The position numbers were made by a program, and so were the translations under genes. A stretch of 29,210 bases of DNA from CAYJLC01 sp964370735 (lineage in GTDB: Bacteria > Bacillota > Clostridia > Oscillospirales > Butyricicoccaceae): positions 1-29,210 of the forward strand of contig CAYJLC010000027.1 of NCBI GenBank assembly GCA_964370735.1. Direction: 5' to 3'. Within the stretch, counting starts at the first letter, position 1; the number at the start of each line of letters is the position of its first letter. Of this stretch, positions 16,797 to 23,729 are shown one piece after another. The notes under the pieces are model-generated. The model ran no database searches, was not told the origin of the DNA, and saw only the letters and a program-made list of their open reading frames with translations.

Positions 16797-16897
16797 AAAA
16801 TAATGCACAAAATTATATTAATAGCTGAAAAGTATTATATAATTTTAGACTTTTTTATAATTTTATATTTTTAACTTCGCACATAACAAGCATTCAA

Positions 16898-16913
16898 CCA
16901 CTACATCTAGTGT
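16898..16913 (+). promoter_or_regulatory. NrdR box 1 upstream of nrdD
   Basis: CCACTACATCTAGTGT matches 13 of 16 positions of the NrdR consensus (acaCwAtATaTwGtgt). NrdR represses ribonucleotide reductase genes when dATP is plentiful. Confidence 0.65.
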
Positions 16914-16929
16914 CAAGCACTTTTTAAAT

Positions 16930-16945
16930 ATACTATAAATCGTGT
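16930..16945 (+). promoter_or_regulatory. NrdR box 2 upstream of nrdD
   Basis: ATACTATAAATCGTGT matches 13 of 16 consensus positions. It starts exactly 32 bases (three helical turns) after box 1, the spacing expected for cooperative NrdR binding. Confidence 0.65.
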
Positions 16946-16964
16946 TTTTTAGTAATATTGTATA

Positions 16965-16993
16965 TTGACTTAATTTTGAAAATAAAGTATCAT
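16965..16993 (+). promoter_or_regulatory. Promoter of nrdD
   Basis: -35 TTGACT (16965-16970), 17-base spacer, -10 TATCAT (16988-16993). It lies 20 bases downstream of NrdR box 2 and about 38 bases before the start codon. Confidence 0.7.
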
Positions 16994-17030
16994 ATTATAA
17001 GATAATTTTAAGGAGGATGTATAAAAAAAC

Positions 17031-19325
17031 ATGATTAAATGTATTGTTAAAAGAGATGGTCGTGAGGTATCTTACGATGCAAACAACATAGCAAACGCTA
17101 TTTTCAAAGCAGCAAAGGCTTTAGGTGGTAGCGATTATAACACAGCTGCAAAGCTTGCTACAAAGGTAGAGGCAGAGCTTGCTGATATAGAAAAACCAAC
17201 GGTAGAACAAGTTCAAGATGTAGTTGAACGCGTTTTAATTGAAGAGGGGCACACAAGAACAGCAAAAGAATACATCCTATATAGAGCATCAAGAAGCAGA
17301 GTTCGTGAAATGAACACAAAGCTTATGAAAACTTTCGAAGATTTAACTTTTAAATCTGCTGCTGATAACGAAATCAAAAGAGAAAATGCGAACATCGATG
17401 GCGATACTGCCATGGGTACTATGCTAAAATATGGTTCAGAGGGTGCAAAGCAATTTTACGAAATGTTTATACTAAACCCTGAGCACGCGAAAAATCATCA
17501 AGCTGGAGATATTCACATTCACGACCTTGACTTTTTAACACTTACAACAACGTGTTGCCAAATAGATCTAGTAAAATTATTCAAAGATGGTTTTTGCACT
17601 GGGCATGGTTTTTTAAGAGAGCCTAATGATATTTCTAGCTACTCTTCTCTTGCGTGTATCGCAATTCAATCGAACCAAAATGACCAACATGGTGGACAAT
17701 CTGTACCTAATTTTGACTATGCAATGGCTATCGGCGTTAAAAAAACTTATGCTAAAAACTACTATAAAAACATAGTTAAAGCATTAGACCTTTTAACTGA
17801 AATCGAAAATATCGATGATGTAATCGATGAACTTAAATCAAGTGATTTAAGACCTACTTTAGAAAGTAATGAAGAATACCTAGCTTTCGAGCGTGAAATC
17901 CTTTCTAAATATACAGATAAAGTAGAAAAAATACAAAAATTCGCGTTAAAAACTTCTTTTAACGAAACTGACAGAGCTACTTTCCAAGCAATGGAAGCTT
18001 TAGTTCATAACTTAAACACAATGCACTCTCGTGCTGGTGCTCAAATTCCATTTAGCTCAATAAACTATGGTACAGACACTACTCCAGAAGGCAGAATGGT
18101 CACAAAAAACATTCTTTTAGCCACTGAAAAAGGCTTAGGCAATGGTGAAACTGCTATTTTCCCTATCCATATTTTCAAGGTAAAAGAAGGCATCTCTTTC
18201 AACAAAGAAGATAAAAACTACGATTTATTTAAACTTGCGTGCCGAGTATCTGCAAAAAGATTATTCCCAAATTTCTCTTTTATAGACGCTCCATTTAACA
18301 AAAAATATTATGTTGAAGGACGCCCTGAAACAGAAATTTCTTACATGGGTTGTCGTACTAGAGTTATCGGAAATTATCACGACCCTGAAAATGAAATCGT
18401 GACTGGCAGAGGAAATTTAAGCTTTACATCTATAAATTTACCTAGACTTGCACTTTTAGCAAAAGGCGATATTGATTTATTCTACTCGTTACTTGATAAT
18501 AAATTAAAATTAGTTTGCGACCAATTATACGCAAGATATAAAATCCAAGCCGACAAAAAAGTTAGAAATTACCCATTCTTAATGGGACAAGGCATTTGGA
18601 TTGGTTCTGATAAATTAGGTCCTGACGATACTGTTGGCGAAATATTAAAACATGGTACTTTAACTATCGGTTTCATCGGTCTTGCTGAATGCTTAAAGGC
18701 ATTAATCGGCGAACACCATGGCGAAAGCGAAAAGGCTCAAAATATCGGTTTAGGAATTATTTCTCACATGAGAAAATACTGTGATGATTTAGGTCTTCAA
18801 ACTAAAATGAACTACTCTTTAATCGCAACACCAGCCGAAGGACTTTCTGGAAGGTTTGTTAAAATAGATAAAGAACGTTTCGGAGAAATCGCTGGTGTTA
18901 CTGATAGAGATTATTATACAAACTCATTCCACGTTCCTGTTTATCATAACGTTTCTGCTTTCAAGAAAATCTCTCTTGAAGCACCATATCATAATTTAAC
19001 AAACGCAGGACACATTACATATATTGAACTTGACGGAAACCCTTCACAAAACCTAGATGCTTTCGAACAAGTTGTTCGTCACATGAAAGAATCTGGAATC
19101 GGTTACGGCTCAATCAATCACCCTGTTGACCGCGACCCTGTTTGTGGCTACACTGGAATTATCGAAGATGTTTGCCCTAAATGTGGTAGAACTGAAGACG
19201 ATGGACAAGGTAATTTTGACAGAATTCGCCGTATTACAGGATATTTAGTTGGTACTTTAGATAGATTTAATTCTGGTAAAAAAGCCGAAGAAAGCGATAG
19301 AATTAAACACGTTATCAAAAAATAG
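17031..19325 (+). CDS. nrdD: Anaerobic (class III) ribonucleoside-triphosphate reductase
   Basis: Glycyl-radical enzyme that reduces ribonucleoside triphosphates to deoxyribonucleotides without oxygen. The 764 residues open with an ATP-cone (KCIVKRDGREVSYDANNIANAI, to about 90) that senses dATP/ATP. Catalytic-core Cys residues are in TTTCCQIDL and YMGCRTRV. The C-terminal zinc site has CGYTG and CPKCG, followed by the glycyl radical loop RRITGYLVGTLDRFN. All parts are intact. Start: ATG 17031; AGGAGG at 17011-17016 leaves an unusually long 14-base spacer, but an in-frame TAA just upstream and no other start favour this choice. The upstream region carries two NrdR boxes. Its activase NrdG is encoded further on, after two inserted genes. 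Confidence 0.98.
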   Translation: MIKCIVKRDGREVSYDANNIANAIFKAAKALGGSDYNTAAKLATKVEAELADIEKPTVEQVQDVVERVLIEEGHTRTAKEYILYRASRSRVREMNTKLMKTFEDLTFKSAADNEIKRENANIDGDTAMGTMLKYGSEGAKQFYEMFILNPEHAKNHQAGDIHIHDLDFLTLTTTCCQIDLVKLFKDGFCTGHGFLREPNDISSYSSLACIAIQSNQNDQHGGQSVPNFDYAMAIGVKKTYAKNYYKNIVKALDLLTEIENIDDVIDELKSSDLRPTLESNEEYLAFEREILSKYTDKVEKIQKFALKTSFNETDRATFQAMEALVHNLNTMHSRAGAQIPFSSINYGTDTTPEGRMVTKNILLATEKGLGNGETAIFPIHIFKVKEGISFNKEDKNYDLFKLACRVSAKRLFPNFSFIDAPFNKKYYVEGRPETEISYMGCRTRVIGNYHDPENEIVTGRGNLSFTSINLPRLALLAKGDIDLFYSLLDNKLKLVCDQLYARYKIQADKKVRNYPFLMGQGIWIGSDKLGPDDTVGEILKHGTLTIGFIGLAECLKALIGEHHGESEKAQNIGLGIISHMRKYCDDLGLQTKMNYSLIATPAEGLSGRFVKIDKERFGEIAGVTDRDYYTNSFHVPVYHNVSAFKKISLEAPYHNLTNAGHITYIELDGNPSQNLDAFEQVVRHMKESGIGYGSINHPVDRDPVCGYTGIIEDVCPKCGRTEDDGQGNFDRIRRITGYLVGTLDRFNSGKKAEESDRIKHVIKK

Positions 19326-19365
19326 TTTTGTAAGTTTTATTTATATAATCGGAAGATTGAGAATT

Positions 19366-19584
19366 ATGAAAAAATTGTCATATATTACAACAATGATTAC
19401 AGTTTTATCTGTAATTTTTACATTGTTTTCTTTTGTTATGGTTGCAAACATCGAAAGTATAGAAATGAATTCAAGTCCGTTTTTATACCTTGCTGTTCCT
19501 ATAATATGTGTTCTATTATCGGTTTTATTTTTAATAATAACTTTAGCCTTAAAAATTTGCAGTAAGTATATGAATGAAAGGTAA
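19366..19584 (+). CDS. Small two-helix membrane protein, function unknown
   Basis: A 72-residue hydrophobic protein with two likely membrane helices (about 7-28, ITTMITVLSVIFTLFSFVMV, and about 41-63, LAVPIICVLLSVLFLIITLA), a short loop and a charged C-terminus (KYMNER). ATG 19366 follows GGAAGA at about 9 bases; TTG 19357 in the same frame is possible but too close to that site. It lies 40 bases after nrdD with no terminator between, and 25 bases before the RAYT gene, so it is probably on the nrdD transcript. I recognise no family. It could be unrelated to nucleotide reduction and may have arrived with the RAYT. Confidence 0.55.
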   Translation: MKKLSYITTMITVLSVIFTLFSFVMVANIESIEMNSSPFLYLAVPIICVLLSVLFLIITLALKICSKYMNER

Positions 19585-19609
19585 AATGAACATTTATTGA
19601 GGTGCAATT

Positions 19610-20095
19610 ATGGATTTGCCAAAACGAAAATCTATCAGGTTGAAAAATTATGATTATTCGCAAAATGGAGCGTATTTTGTAACGATATGTGTAAAAAATA
19701 GAGAAAATTTATTATGGAATGTAGGGGCGACCTGTGGTCGTCCGTTCACCGATAACCATTTGTCTAATTATGGAATAATAGTTGATAATGAAATCAATAA
19801 AATGCGAGATACATACGAAACGGTAATTGTTGATAAATATGTAGTAATGCCAAATCATGTTCATTTCATTATCATTTTGCAAAATGAGATAGACGGACGA
19901 CCACAGGTCGCCCCTACAATATCTCGCATAATTAAACAATTCAAAGGTTCTATTTCCAAACAAATTGGTTTTTCTATATGGCAAAAATTATTTTACGACC
20001 ATATAATTAGAAACGAACAAGAATACCAAAAAATATGGGAATATATAGACACAAACCCATTAAAATGGGAGCAGGATTGTTACCACACAAAATGA
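19610..20095 (+). CDS. REP-associated tyrosine transposase (RAYT, Y1/HUH family)
   Basis: A 161-residue single-strand DNA nuclease-type transposase of the IS200/IS605-related RAYT family, a group tied to REP palindromes. It has the family N-terminus RKSIRLKNYDYSQNGAYFVT, the HUH metal motif in VMPNHVHFII, and the C-terminal WQKLFYDHIIRNEQEYQKIW and YIDTNPLKWEQD segment holding the likely catalytic Tyr. Unusually, two inverted copies of a REP-like palindrome lie inside the gene and are translated: VGATCGRPF (about 38-46) and DGRPQVAPT (about 95-103). Both sit at variable linkers flanking the HUH region, so the fold is probably kept. ATG 19610 follows GAGGTG. It is inserted between nrdD and nrdG in the same direction. 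It looks complete and possibly active. Confidence 0.9.
   Translation: MDLPKRKSIRLKNYDYSQNGAYFVTICVKNRENLLWNVGATCGRPFTDNHLSNYGIIVDNEINKMRDTYETVIVDKYVVMPNHVHFIIILQNEIDGRPQVAPTISRIIKQFKGSISKQIGFSIWQKLFYDHIIRNEQEYQKIWEYIDTNPLKWEQDCYHTK
19720..19745 (+). repeat. REP-like palindrome, copy 1 (inside the RAYT gene)
   Basis: 26 bases containing the hairpin GGGCGACCtgtGGTCGTCC (8-bp stem, one G-T pair, TGT loop). Distinctly GC-rich compared with its surroundings. It is the exact reverse complement of copy 2 and is translated in frame as VGATCGRP. Confidence 0.85.
19893..19918 (-). repeat. REP-like palindrome, copy 2 (inverted, inside the RAYT gene)
   Basis: Perfect inverted copy of 19720-19745, with 147 bases between them. 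It reads in frame as DGRPQVAPT. Together the two copies could form a 26-bp stem in the mRNA or in single-stranded DNA, with the HUH-coding part in the loop. Confidence 0.85.
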
Positions 20096-20128
20096 GCATA
20101 ACACGAAGCATAACAAAGGAGTGATTTT

Positions 20129-20629
20129 ATGGAACTTAGAGTAAATGGAATAATTGAGGAATCAATTGTCGATGGACCTGGTATTCGATATGTTGTTTTC
20201 ACACAAGGCTGTTATCACGACTGCGAAGGGTGTCACAACCCTGAAACCCACTGCCCTAACGGTGGAAAAGTCAAGCGTACGCGTGAAATTCTAACCGAAG
20301 TAAAAGAAAACCCTCTTATTTCTGGAGTTACATTCAGTGGTGGTGAACCTATGCTCCACGCTGCTGTTTTATCCTCGCTTTGCGATGAGCTGAAAAAAAT
20401 TGGTAAAGATATTGTCGTTTATAGTGGGCATACTTTTGAAGAAATTACAAGCTGTCCAAATATGCTAGATTTTGCATCAAAATGTGATATTTTAGTCGAT
20501 GGAAAATTCGAAGTTAGTAGAAAAAACTTACTTTTAACCTTTAAAGGCAGTGAAAATCAACGTATTATAGATGTTGCTAAATCACTAGAAAATAATGAAA
20601 TTATAGAGATTGAATTCAATGAAAATTAG
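20129..20629 (+). CDS. nrdG: Anaerobic ribonucleotide reductase activating protein
   Basis: Radical-SAM activase that makes the glycyl radical on NrdD. 166 residues with IVDGPGIRYVVFTQGC followed by the cluster motif CYHDCEGC (CxxxCxxC), then VTFSGGEPM, the SAM-binding GGE motif, and a compact TIM-like rest. Length matches the short NrdG family. ATG 20129 follows AAGGAG. It lies 33 bases after the RAYT gene, and the small membrane gene plus RAYT separate it from nrdD; in most relatives nrdG directly follows nrdD. No terminator is seen between them, so transcription from the nrdD promoter probably still reaches it. Its end overlaps the next gene by 11 bases. Confidence 0.96.
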   Translation: MELRVNGIIEESIVDGPGIRYVVFTQGCYHDCEGCHNPETHCPNGGKVKRTREILTEVKENPLISGVTFSGGEPMLHAAVLSSLCDELKKIGKDIVVYSGHTFEEITSCPNMLDFASKCDILVDGKFEVSRKNLLLTFKGSENQRIIDVAKSLENNEIIEIEFNEN

Positions 20630-21092
20630 ACTAGCAAATGAAAATGAAATCGATAGAATTATGCCACTTTATGCGCAGGCTGTCGAATTTATGAAATCCA
20701 CTGGAAACCCTACTCAATGGAAAACGATACCTGAAAAATCGATAATTCTAGAGTATATTACACAAAAAATGCAATATATTTGTGAAGATAATGGCGAAAT
20801 TATTGCAACTTTTATGTTCCATATAGGAAATGACCCGACTTATGATATAATTTATGACGGAAAATGGCTTAATGATGAAACTTATGGTGTTATCCATAAA
20901 ATCACGTCTAACAAAAAAGGTGCTGGCACTGCTTGTCTAGAATTTTGCTACGAATTATGCAAAAATATTCGAATTGATACGCACGACAATAACAAACCAC
21001 TTCAAAATTTATTAAAAAAACTCGGTTACAAATATTGTGGAATTATTTTGCTTGAAAATGGCGAAGAACGACTTGCTTTTCAAAAGGAATAA
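20619..21092 (+). CDS. GNAT-family acetyltransferase
   Basis: A 157-residue protein with the GNAT N-acetyltransferase layout. It opens MKIRLANENEIDRIMPLYAQ, has a central IIATFMFHIGND strand, and an acetyl-CoA loop region around HKITSNKKGAGTACLEF (about 92-108), followed by NIRIDTHDNNKPLQNLLKKL and GYKYCGIILLENGEERLAF, the usual C-terminal small-GNAT pattern. The Q/RxxGxG/A loop is only loosely conserved (NKKGAGTA). The substrate is unknown. ATG 20619 overlaps the nrdG stop by 11 bases, suggesting coupled translation. A terminator is not evident; the pilin promoter begins 9 bases after its stop. Confidence 0.85.
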   Translation: MKIRLANENEIDRIMPLYAQAVEFMKSTGNPTQWKTIPEKSIILEYITQKMQYICEDNGEIIATFMFHIGNDPTYDIIYDGKWLNDETYGVIHKITSNKKGAGTACLEFCYELCKNIRIDTHDNNKPLQNLLKKLGYKYCGIILLENGEERLAFQKE

Positions 21093-21100
21093 TCTGCTAA

Positions 21101-21129
21101 TTGACATTTTTCAATTTTAATGTTACAAT
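21101..21129 (+). promoter_or_regulatory. Strong promoter of the pilin-like gene
   Basis: Perfect -35 TTGACA (21101-21106), 17-base spacer, -10 TACAAT (21124-21129), 34 bases before the start codon. Confidence 0.85.
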
Positions 21130-21162
21130 GTTTACAGTTTAACTAATAAAATAGAGGTAGTA

Positions 21163-21687
21163 ATGAAATTTTTGAAAAAAAACAAAGGCTTTACTATGGT
21201 AGAGCTTATCATAGTAATTGCAATAATTGCAATTTTAGCAGCGGTAATCGCTCCACAATATCTAAGATTTGTAGAAAGTGCGCGTGAATCAAACGACTTA
21301 CAGGTAGCGTCCACACTAGTAGAAGCTACAACAGTGATGATAGCAAGCACAAATGTTGATATACCAGCCGACGCTAATGTCGTTATTCGTTGGGATACAA
21401 GCACAAATTCTTATGGCAGAGGTCCTGGAAAAGGGGCTATAACAGTTGAGGATAGGAACACATTTGAACAAAAGCCTTGGATGATTGAGCTTCAAAATGA
21501 GCTTTATGAACTTTTAGGTTTCGATTCAGATGCAACTTCAATAGGCGAGCCACAATCTGCAATTACTCGTGAGCAAGATTTATTGTTTAGAATTAACCCT
21601 GTAACTGGCCAGGCAGAACTCCATACATCTTATGAAAAAGTTTGGAAAACCGGTTTAGGACTAGATATCGATGTAGTTAGCTTTTAA
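21163..21687 (+). CDS. Type IV pilin-like (pseudopilin) protein
   Basis: A 174-residue class III-signal protein. The short leader MKFLKKNKG is followed by FTMVELIIVIAIIAILAAVI, a textbook prepilin-peptidase site with Phe at +1 and Glu at +5 and a hydrophobic stalk helix to about residue 33. The rest is a soluble domain without recognised motifs and with no Cys pair (ARESNDLQVASTLVEAT..., ending TGLGLDIDVVSF). It has its own perfect promoter and a terminator, so it is a one-gene unit. No prepilin peptidase, ATPase, PilC or other pilin lies in the window, so any assembly machinery must be elsewhere. ATG 21163 follows GAGGTAG. It could be a major pilin or a type II secretion-like pseudopilin; which one is not decidable here. 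Confidence 0.9.
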   Translation: MKFLKKNKGFTMVELIIVIAIIAILAAVIAPQYLRFVESARESNDLQVASTLVEATTVMIASTNVDIPADANVVIRWDTSTNSYGRGPGKGAITVEDRNTFEQKPWMIELQNELYELLGFDSDATSIGEPQSAITREQDLLFRINPVTGQAELHTSYEKVWKTGLGLDIDVVSF

Positions 21688-21693
21688 TTAAAT

Positions 21694-21728
21694 AAAAACG
21701 ACAGATATTCAAAATATCCGTCGTTTTT
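21694..21728. terminator. Bidirectional terminator between the pilin gene and gatD
   Basis: A 16-bp stem (21694-21709 with 21713-21728, one A-C mismatch on the plus strand that becomes G-U on the minus strand) and a 3-base loop. T-tracts end both transcripts. The gatD stop at 21729 directly abuts it. Confidence 0.85.
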
Positions 21729-22370
21729 TTATGCATTAATCTTTGATTTTGCTACTTTATATGCCTTATATTCCAAAGACAAGTCATATTCATCTGTGCA
21801 AAGTTTCTCTAGCACATATTTTAAAACACATGGATTTTTCACCAAAATCGGTCCACAAATATTCGCACCTATGAAATTTTCATTAAAAATTCCATAGTCA
21901 TAATTTGCAAACATAGGATTCAAAATATTGCTAATTTTCGATGATTTATTGACAAAACCTATAATTTCATCTTCAAAAAATTCAGATTTTTCAAAAATAT
22001 CTTTTGTCTGTCTTTTTCTTGTGTCAATTTCTACTGAAAAATCGAAAATTTCAAGTCCATCTGCTATTTTTCCATCAATAGAAATAGTTTTCCCAAGCAT
22101 TTCGAAGCTATTTCCACAAAAAATCATCAATTTATCAAAATTCATCAGCTCTTTTTTATACGGTCGAAGCCACTGAAGCACCGAAACCATTGCTTGTTCT
22201 GTCCCTGCACCAATATAAATCATATCATATTTTGAAAAATCTATAATTTCACCTTTAGAAATATAGCTAACTTCCACGTTATTTTTCAGGTGATGTTTCA
22301 GAATTTTTATATTACCACTATCGCCATAAAGATTCATTAAATCATAGGCTAAATATGCAATTTTAATCAT
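21729..22370 (-). CDS. gatD: GatD-like glutamine amidotransferase subunit with catalytic His replaced
   Basis: Partner of MurT in lipid II isoglutaminyl synthase, which amidates the alpha-carboxyl of D-Glu in lipid II; GatD supplies ammonia from glutamine. The 213 residues open MIKIAYLAYDLMNLYGDSGN, typical of GatD. The nucleophile Cys is kept in IFCGNSFEMLG (Cys85), although the family CGGYQ is altered. The family motif GTYLHGPxLPKNP reads GANICGPILVKNP here, so the catalytic His is Cys172. The intermediate HGGRT region is also not recognisable. Glutaminase activity is therefore doubtful. Start: ATG 22370 overlaps the murT stop as ATGA, with GAGGTGA upstream. The long upstream frame is rejected. 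It might use free ammonia or have a changed role; the MurT partner appears intact. Confidence 0.85.
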   Translation of the reverse strand: MIKIAYLAYDLMNLYGDSGNIKILKHHLKNNVEVSYISKGEIIDFSKYDMIYIGAGTEQAMVSVLQWLRPYKKELMNFDKLMIFCGNSFEMLGKTISIDGKIADGLEIFDFSVEIDTRKRQTKDIFEKSEFFEDEIIGFVNKSSKISNILNPMFANYDYGIFNENFIGANICGPILVKNPCVLKYVLEKLCTDEYDLSLEYKAYKVAKSKINA

Positions 22371-23677
22371 TTTTTCACCTCGCAAAGCACTTTATCTCTG
22401 TCTGAAAAGCACGTTATTACAACTAATTGCTCGCTTTCATTTTCATCAAATTCTGTAATCGCTTGATGCACATTTTCGTATGTTTTATAGTTTAGCCCAC
22501 TATCACGAAACCTAAGTTCTAGGTCATAACAATATGTTCCTACAAGCTGAATTTCCTTTATATTTTCATTTTGAGAAAGTCTTTCAAAATCGATATCCCA
22601 CAGCCAAGAAGTTTCACACGTATAATATTTTCGGCTTATTGCATCGACTAACACCATAATTGTAGACGATTTTTTCTCAAATAGAGCCATAGTTATCGAC
22701 TGATTATATGACACTGAATTTTCATGCTTTGATGTAAATAATTTACCACTCTTTTTCTCTGTCGAAAATTCGGATATTCTGTCATTTTTCATCACATAAT
22801 TATTCAAAACATCGACAATTAATTTGCTCTCAACCGAAAGTTCTCTACAAAGCGCATATACTGCTAAAATATTGTATGCGTTATATAAACTAGAAAAAGC
22901 TAGGTTAATTTTGTGTTTTTCATCAATAAAAAGTTGCATTTTTTCTAAATCTACATTTGTAATTTTGTAGCTTGCATCGTGACTTTTAAATGCACATTTT
23001 TCACAAGAAAATTTTCCGATTTGATTGTAATGATAGTATTCATAATGCATTTTTTCCATACAAATCGGGCAATATTCGCCATCGCTATATGCATAATCTT
23101 GTGTTTTGCTAGATAAATTATTTTCGTCCATAGAAAAATAAACTGCGTCAAACTTCTCGCCAAACGCCGAAACCAAAGGGTCATCTGCGTTTAAAATCAG
23201 CTTTCCACCATGAATACTCTCTAAAATCGCATCAAAAACGCTTGAAGGATGTCCATTTCTTGTTAATTGGTCACGATAAAGATTGTTTATCACATAATGT
23301 GTCGGTGTGAAAAATTTAAAACTATGCCTTGCATAACGTTCATCACTCTCTAAAACCAAAACATCTGCCAAAACTCTTCCAGAAAGTGTAGCATTTTTTA
23401 AAATAAGTGTCGTAATTCCTTCAATTTGATTACTACCCTCTTTATTATGAACCACTTTCATACCATTTTTACGCAAAACTTCGGCAATCATCTCGGTCGC
23501 CGATGTTTTTCCATTCGAACCTGTAAACGCAACGACATATTTCGGAAGCTTAATTTCCCCTAATATATCGGGGCAAATTTTAAGTGCGATTTTACCAGGA
23601 AGACTACTTCCTTTGCCTAAAATTTTGCCTATAACACTTAAAATTTTACAAACAATAATTGCTATTCGCTTTCTCAT
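22367..23677 (-). CDS. murT: MurT, Mur ligase-like subunit of lipid II isoglutaminyl synthase
   Basis: ATP-dependent ligase that activates lipid II glutamate for amidation. The 436 residues have the P-loop VVAFTGSNGKTSATEMIAEV, Mur-ligase middle-domain features (HYVINNLYRDQLTRNGH, LILNADDPLV), a four-Cys zinc ribbon typical of MurT (CPIC and CEKC), and a C-terminal DUF1727 domain with SVSYNQSITMALFEKK and TSWLWDIDFERL. In the literature the GatD active site is completed by an Asp from MurT; the SWLWDxDFE block that surrounds that region is present. ATG 23677 follows AAGGAG. It overlaps gatD by 4 bases, so the two are translated together. No obvious defect. Confidence 0.95.
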   Translation of the reverse strand: MRKRIAIIVCKILSVIGKILGKGSSLPGKIALKICPDILGEIKLPKYVVAFTGSNGKTSATEMIAEVLRKNGMKVVHNKEGSNQIEGITTLILKNATLSGRVLADVLVLESDERYARHSFKFFTPTHYVINNLYRDQLTRNGHPSSVFDAILESIHGGKLILNADDPLVSAFGEKFDAVYFSMDENNLSSKTQDYAYSDGEYCPICMEKMHYEYYHYNQIGKFSCEKCAFKSHDASYKITNVDLEKMQLFIDEKHKINLAFSSLYNAYNILAVYALCRELSVESKLIVDVLNNYVMKNDRISEFSTEKKSGKLFTSKHENSVSYNQSITMALFEKKSSTIMVLVDAISRKYYTCETSWLWDIDFERLSQNENIKEIQLVGTYCYDLELRFRDSGLNYKTYENVHQAITEFDENESEQLVVITCFSDRDKVLCEVKK

Positions 23678-23699
23678 TTTTTCTCCTTTTATTACAAAT

Positions 23700-23723
23700 C
23701 ACCTACCTAAAAATAGGCAGGTG
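23700..23723. terminator. Hairpin between folD and murT
   Basis: A 10-bp stem (23700-23709 with 23714-23723, one wobble pair) and an AAAA loop. On the minus strand it follows the folD stop, but the T-tract after it is poor; the better T-run is on the plus side. It may be a weak terminator or an mRNA-processing structure. Confidence 0.5.
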
Positions 23724-23729
23724 AGTTTT

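Noticed and set aside
16769..17030. A riboswitch or structured RNA leader ahead of nrdD
   Set aside because: The sequence is AT-rich without a recognisable conserved aptamer; NrdR boxes plus promoter explain it.
19720..19918. The inverted repeats in the RAYT gene as terminal repeats of an insertion sequence
   Set aside because: They lie inside the coding region flanking only its middle part, so they cannot bound the element; a REP-type palindrome fits better.
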